A stretch of DNA of 9,363 nucleotides from Methanobacteriota archaeon (GTDB taxonomy: Archaea > Hydrothermarchaeota > Hydrothermarchaeia > Hydrothermarchaeales > BMS3B), in assembly GCA_013152995.1 (NCBI GenBank), contig JAADFH010000022.1:1-9363 (forward strand). Direction: 5' to 3'. Both the position numbers and the translations under genes were made by a program. This document shows, piece after piece, positions 6,987 through 9,363 of the stretch; position 1 is the stretch's first letter; every line of letters starts with the position of its first letter. The notes beneath the pieces were generated by a model. That model ran no database searches, had not been told where the DNA came from, and worked only from the letters and a program-made list of their open reading frames with translations.

Positions 6987-7445
6987 CTAAAACTGCTTTG
7001 CTATCTCTGCCTCGCACATCACACGCTCGCAGTAGTGGCACCGCAGCCGTATCGGCTTTTTGCTCTCCACGATGAAGCGCGGCTTCACCGGCTCAACGTG
7101 GGTTATGCAGTTGGGGTTGGCGCAGCCGAGCACACCCTCCACCATCTGGGGTATCGCCACCTTCTTCTTCTCCACCACCCTGTAGTTGCGCACGATGTTT
7201 ATGGTAGCCTCAGGCGCGAGGAGCGCAATCCTGTCCACCTCCTCGCTCCTGAGCTCCCTGCCCTCAACCTTCACTATGTCCTTCACACCAGCCTTGCGTG
7301 AGGGAACGTTCATAGCCACCGTGACGGTTGCGCCTGAGCCGGAGGGCAGGTTCAGAATCCTCAGCACGTTCAGCGCCTGACCTGCGGTTATGTGGTCAAT
7401 CACCGTGCCATCCTTTATCTTCTTCACCCTTATGTCCCGCTCCAT
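6987..7445 (-). CDS. pyrI: Aspartate carbamoyltransferase regulatory chain
   Basis: A 152-residue PyrI that binds CTP/ATP and joins PyrB trimers into the allosteric dodecamer of the first committed step of pyrimidine synthesis. The allosteric N-terminus carries IRVKKIKDGTVIDHI (5-19), with the Lys-Asp-Gly-Thr-Val-Ile-Asp-His stretch typical of the family, and the C-terminal zinc domain has all four ligands, Cys108 and Cys113 (CANPNC) and Cys136 and Cys139 (CHYC). The length is normal. Start: ATG 7443-7445 lies two bases after the pyrB stop and gives the family-like MERDIRVKKI. A GTG at 7449-7451, overlapping the pyrB stop by four bases (GTGA), is a close alternative; GGTG upstream favours the ATG. 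Tight coupling to pyrB fits the need for equal subunits. Confidence 0.95.
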   Translation of the reverse strand: MERDIRVKKIKDGTVIDHITAGQALNVLRILNLPSGSGATVTVAMNVPSRKAGVKDIVKVEGRELRSEEVDRIALLAPEATINIVRNYRVVEKKKVAIPQMVEGVLGCANPNCITHVEPVKPRFIVESKKPIRLRCHYCERVMCEAEIAKQF

Positions 7446-7447
7446 TC

Positions 7448-8359
7448 TCACACCACCCCGAGCAGCAGGGTGAGCACAGCCATCCTGATGGGTATGCTGT
7501 TGCGCACCTGATGGAAGTACCTCGCCCTCTCGGTGTGGTCCACCTCGGGGGAGATCTCATCAACCCTGGGCAGGGGGTGGAGCACCACCATGCCCGGCTT
7601 TGCAATCTCAAGCAGCTCGGGGGTTATCCTGTAGGCTCCCTGCACCTTCCTGTACTCCTCCGGGTCCGGAAAGCGCTCCTTCTGGATTCTGGTGACGTAA
7701 AGCACATCCGCATTCTCCACAGCCTCCTCAATGCTGGAGCAGACCTCCACCTTAGCCCCCATGCCCTCAAGCTCGGCGCAGAGCTCTTCCGACATCTCAA
7801 GCCCGGGGGGTGAGGTGAGCAGCAGTCTGGCACCGAACTTTGCCAGCCCGTGCCCCAGGGAGCGCACGGTTCTGGCGTACTTCAGGTCACCAACCATGGC
7901 AACGCTTACGTTGAGCCTGCCGTGCTCCCTGCGTATGGTGTAGAGGTCGGTCAGCGCCTGTGTGGGGTGCTGGTTTGAGCCATCACCAGCGTTTATCACA
8001 GGCACATCGCTCACCTCCGCAGCTAAGCGTGCGGCACCCTCGCGTGGATGCCTGAGCACGATTACGTCAGAGTAGCAGGAAACCGTCTTTATGGTGTCTG
8101 TCAGGTTTTCACCCTTGCTCAGGGACGCCGCTCCGGGCTTGGAGAATCCCACCACCTCGCCCCCGAGGCGCTTCATTGCGGTCTCAAAGCTCAGCCTGGT
8201 CCTGGTGCTGGGCTCAAAGAAGAGAGTGGACATGAGCCTTCCCTTCAGCATGTCCCCCGAGAACTCGGTGCGCTCGGCGGCGTTCAGGATGTGCTCAATC
8301 TCCTGGCGGGAGAGCTCCCGCATTGATATCAGGTCCCTGCCGGAAAATTCCACCCGCAT
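7448..8359 (-). CDS. pyrB: Aspartate carbamoyltransferase catalytic chain
   Basis: A 303-residue PyrB that condenses carbamoyl phosphate with L-aspartate to N-carbamoyl-aspartate. It carries the carbamoyl-phosphate loop FEPSTRTR (48-55), the Ser-Leu-Ser-Lys loop (79-82) that reaches into the neighbouring subunit's active site, HPTQ (131-134) and the aspartate-binding HPLPR followed by VDEI (261-269). Every expected catalytic block is present and the length is normal. It is the first gene of the minus-strand cluster pyrB-pyrI-methyltransferase-COG3270. The ATG at 8357-8359 has no Shine-Dalgarno but stands one promoter spacing from a good TATA/BRE, so the mRNA is probably leaderless. No trp- or pyrL-like attenuator can be seen. 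Confidence 0.97.
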   Translation of the reverse strand: MRVEFSGRDLISMRELSRQEIEHILNAAERTEFSGDMLKGRLMSTLFFEPSTRTRLSFETAMKRLGGEVVGFSKPGAASLSKGENLTDTIKTVSCYSDVIVLRHPREGAARLAAEVSDVPVINAGDGSNQHPTQALTDLYTIRREHGRLNVSVAMVGDLKYARTVRSLGHGLAKFGARLLLTSPPGLEMSEELCAELEGMGAKVEVCSSIEEAVENADVLYVTRIQKERFPDPEEYRKVQGAYRITPELLEIAKPGMVVLHPLPRVDEISPEVDHTERARYFHQVRNSIPIRMAVLTLLLGVV

Positions 8360-8380
8360 CGGATGGATTATTTGTCACCG

Positions 8381-8400
8381 CTATCTAAAAACCTTTGCGC
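8381..8400 (-). promoter_or_regulatory. BRE/TATA promoter of the pyrB operon (leaderless start)
   Basis: Read on the minus strand, TTTTTAGATAG (8381-8391) is a good archaeal TATA box preceded by the purine-rich GCGCAAAGG (8392-8400), a plausible TFB recognition element. The TATA centre is about 27-29 bases upstream of the pyrB ATG (8359), so transcription should begin at or within a few bases of the start codon. It is the clearest promoter in the window. Confidence 0.6.
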
Positions 8401-8422
8401 TCAGGATACCTGGCGGCGTCAA

Positions 8423-8802
8423 TTAAGGCGGGTGGAGGCTCCACAGATGAAAGTGATATGGAGGCTGGCGAAACGCTAGCAACTCCCACTCTGACTCAGG
8501 CAGATCCTCCAGCTGAGCCGACTCTACAGATCGTACCTTATCTCTCCCGGTCTCCTCGTACGCCTCCCTCCAGGCGTTGGCTGTCTCGTACCTGTTCTTC
8601 CTGCCAAAGCACACACCATTGGTAAGCCGTCACCCTCTATTATGCAGACTCTGCTCTCGCAAGAATCTTCTGCCTCTCCTTCCCTGTGTGGCGCGGTTTG
8701 CCACCGCACTGTCAACACGTATGTATAACAAAGCCCCAGTGCCCAACGCAGCGCAGAACAGACTGCAGTGACACTGTGGCATTTCCTGTAAAGTTCGGTC
8801 AT
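8423..8802 (-). pseudogene. Broken minus-strand reading frame with a GT-tract frameshift (function unknown)
   Basis: Two overlapping minus-strand frames read as one protein if two bases are dropped from the GTGTGTG tract (minus strand, 8610-8616). The upstream frame runs to VCIIEGDGLPMVC, and the downstream frame starts at VCFGRKNRYETANAW and continues to the stop at 8423-8425. Joined, they read as a continuous, non-repetitive protein rich in charged and aromatic residues. I do not recognise the family. The N-terminal end is uncertain: ATG 8802 is the first in-frame start but its early residues look unconvincing. Alternative: the frames are chance shadows of non-coding DNA. Confidence 0.3.
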
Positions 8803-8834
8803 GTCAACTGAACTAAGGCTGAAGCATTTAGTAC

Positions 8835-9026
8835 ATGAAGTACAAAGTTGTAATCCAGCAGGGCAGAGAAGAGGAACACTGCACTGAGGTTCCTGCTCTG
8901 CCTGGATGCTTTTCCCAGGAAGAGGCCTTAGGGGAGGTCAAGGCGAACATAAGGCGAACATTATTCTTCGAAAGTTTATTTAATCTCTCTTTGATAACCT
9001 TGCCATCTTTTGTTATTTCTAAATAA
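8835..9026 (+). pseudogene. Truncated HicB-type antitoxin gene (N-terminal domain only)
   Basis: The reading frame opens MKYKVVIQQG and has the HicB_lk (UPF0150) core TEVPALPGCFSQ followed by EVKANIR, close to the usual TEVPALPGCxSQGxTxEEAxxNI pattern of type II HicA-HicB antitoxins. HicB binds and blocks the HicA RNA-degrading toxin. Similarity stops after about residue 40, at the 11-bp tandem duplication (8940-8961). The remaining residues are hydrophobic and unlike HicB, and the frame ends with TAA at 9024-9026. No HicA-type gene (dsRBD-like, with an active-site His) is visible near it. No good Shine-Dalgarno or TATA box is seen upstream. Alternative: a short real single-domain protein; but the antisense overlap with the AT-rich gene makes decay more likely. 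Confidence 0.6.
8940..8961. repeat. Perfect 11-bp tandem duplication at the HicB / AT-rich gene junction
   Basis: Two adjacent exact copies of AAGGCGAACAT (8940-8950 and 8951-8961). The HicB reading frame runs through the first copy and stops resembling HicB in the second; the reverse-strand AT-rich reading frame also ends its credible sequence there. Eleven bases shift the reading frame. It fits a slipped or end-joined repair junction, or simple tandem slippage. Confidence 0.85.
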
Positions 9027-9233
9027 AACTGCTTTGGAACATCTCCCAGTTTCCCAATTTCCCAAACTTCACATTCTACAATCCACACATTCCTATTTAA
9101 TTCTATTCTATTAAATTTTATATGAGTACTGCCAATTAGTGGCGATCTTCCAAAATTTTTAAATTTATAACGAATACTCAGACCAAAGATATTCTTTCAC
9201 CAATTGTTTAACTTGACGTACATCCTCAATCAT
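8951..9233 (-). pseudogene. AT-rich minus-strand gene with one frameshift (unknown small protein)
   Basis: The start is ATG 9231-9233, with AGGGAG at 9241-9246 seven bases upstream and CTTTTAATACAA (9246-9257) as a possible TATA box. The frame reads 22 residues (MIEDVRQVKQLVKEYLWSEY...) and ends at TAA 9165-9167. A neighbouring frame, open before that stop, carries on without a break as SIRYKFKNFGRSPLIG, then NVWIVECEVWEI and KQFYLEITKDGKVIKERL. A single-base shift near 9178 would make one protein of about 95 residues. Its last credible part ends at the tandem duplication (8951); the rest of the frame (to 8828) is antisense to HicB. Lines 9061-9180 are about 30 % G+C against about 60 % in pyrB, which suggests a foreign origin. 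I do not recognise the family; it looks like a small soluble alpha/beta protein. Confidence 0.5.
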
Positions 9234-9245
9234 TTTTATTCTCCC

Positions 9246-9257
9246 TTGTATTAAAAG
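9246..9257. promoter_or_regulatory. Possible shared TATA region between the AT-rich gene and the right-edge RNA candidate
   Basis: TTGTATTAAAAG reads as a TATA-like element on both strands. On the plus strand it would start transcription near 9277, entering GC-rich, self-complementary sequence. On the minus strand it sits upstream of the AGGGAG ribosome binding site of the AT-rich gene, but too close to the ATG to leave room for a full-length leader containing that site, so the plus-strand role is the better one. Confidence 0.3.
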
Positions 9258-9276
9258 CCCCGCGCAGGTCTAGCTG

Positions 9277-9363
9277 ATACGTGCCTGGCATCCGTGCCTT
9301 TTCGCAACAGGCACCTCGGGCTATTAGTGGCGGCGGGCTGAACGGCTCGCCCGAAGGCTCGCC
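9277..9363 (+). ncRNA. Possible structured RNA, 5' part only (SRP RNA-like, tentative)
   Basis: From about 9277 the sequence becomes GC-rich and self-complementary with no open frame worth calling. GTGCCT and AGGCAC pair around a 9-base loop (9295-9315). Further on, CGGGC and GCCCG (about 9335-9353) pair around TGAACGGCTC. A GGGCTA followed by GGCGGCGGGC and then CCCGAA resembles, from memory, the 5' helices 2-4 region of archaeal SRP (7S) RNA. A TATA-like element lies about 25 bases before the proposed start. The molecule runs off the window, so its identity cannot be confirmed; it could be another structured RNA or just a GC-rich spacer. Confidence 0.25.

Noticed and set aside
6982..7041. 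Upstream start (7041) for the methyltransferase
   Set aside because: It would overlap the pyrI zinc domain by 55 bases and add an N-terminus with no family resemblance; ATG 6981 lies just behind the pyrI stop.
6401..7075. Plus-strand open frame of 224 codons opposite the methyltransferase
   Set aside because: Serine/leucine-rich antisense shadow; the opposite strand holds every catalytic motif of the methyltransferase.
9257..9330. tRNA gene in the GC-rich right edge
   Set aside because: No T-loop (GGTTCGAATCC-type), no D-loop pattern and no closing acceptor stem could be found.
1..9363. CRISPR array, insertion sequence or inverted terminal repeats
   Set aside because: No regularly spaced repeats, transposase motif or terminal inverted repeat was seen on reading; the only exact local repeat noted is the 11-bp tandem duplication at 8940-8961.

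Overview
This GC-rich window (about 60 % G+C by hand count over pyrB) looks archaeal and most likely euryarchaeal. The signs are an ADP-dependent sugar kinase, a protein of the archaeal GTP cyclohydrolase IV (MptA) family, an aspartate carbamoyltransferase with a separate zinc-type regulatory chain (pyrB-pyrI), an archaeal NOL1/NOP2/Sun m5C methyltransferase beside a small PUA-like partner, TATA-box promoters, GTG starts and probable leaderless mRNAs. A methanogen, methanotroph or Archaeoglobi relative would fit, but the genus cannot be read from the sequence.

Layout. 1-1541 (minus, open at the left edge): an APC-type amino-acid permease whose C-terminus is fused to a minimal nucleotidyltransferase domain. 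1628-2800 (minus): a short ADP-dependent phosphofructokinase/glucokinase-family protein. 2801-3014: divergent promoter region. 3015-4112 (plus): an MFS transporter. 4096-4764 (minus): a NapH-like membrane polyferredoxin, tail-to-tail with the MFS gene and overlapping it by 17 bases. 4844-5683 (plus): an MptA-family protein that appears to have lost the metal-binding segment. 5633-8359 (minus): a compact cluster transcribed pyrB, pyrI, m5C methyltransferase, RsmF-C-terminal-like protein. Its last gene overlaps the mptA-like gene tail-to-tail by 51 bases.

8360-9363 differs from the rest: no intact gene of recognisable family, but debris. There is a GC-rich minus-strand reading frame broken at a short GT-dinucleotide tract, the N-terminal part of a HicB-type antitoxin gene, a perfect 11-bp tandem duplication at the point where HicB similarity ends, and an AT-rich (about 30 % G+C) minus-strand gene with a good ribosome binding site and one apparent frameshift. 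At the right edge a TATA-like box precedes GC-rich, self-complementary sequence that may be the 5' part of a structured RNA (possibly SRP RNA, low confidence).

Together the window holds pyrimidine synthesis, RNA methylation, sugar phosphorylation, two transporters and an electron-transfer membrane protein. The observations most worth a second look are the permease-nucleotidyltransferase fusion, the MptA-family protein without its metal ligands, and the decayed toxin-antitoxin/AT-rich junction. I found no convincing multi-gene new defence or mobile system.
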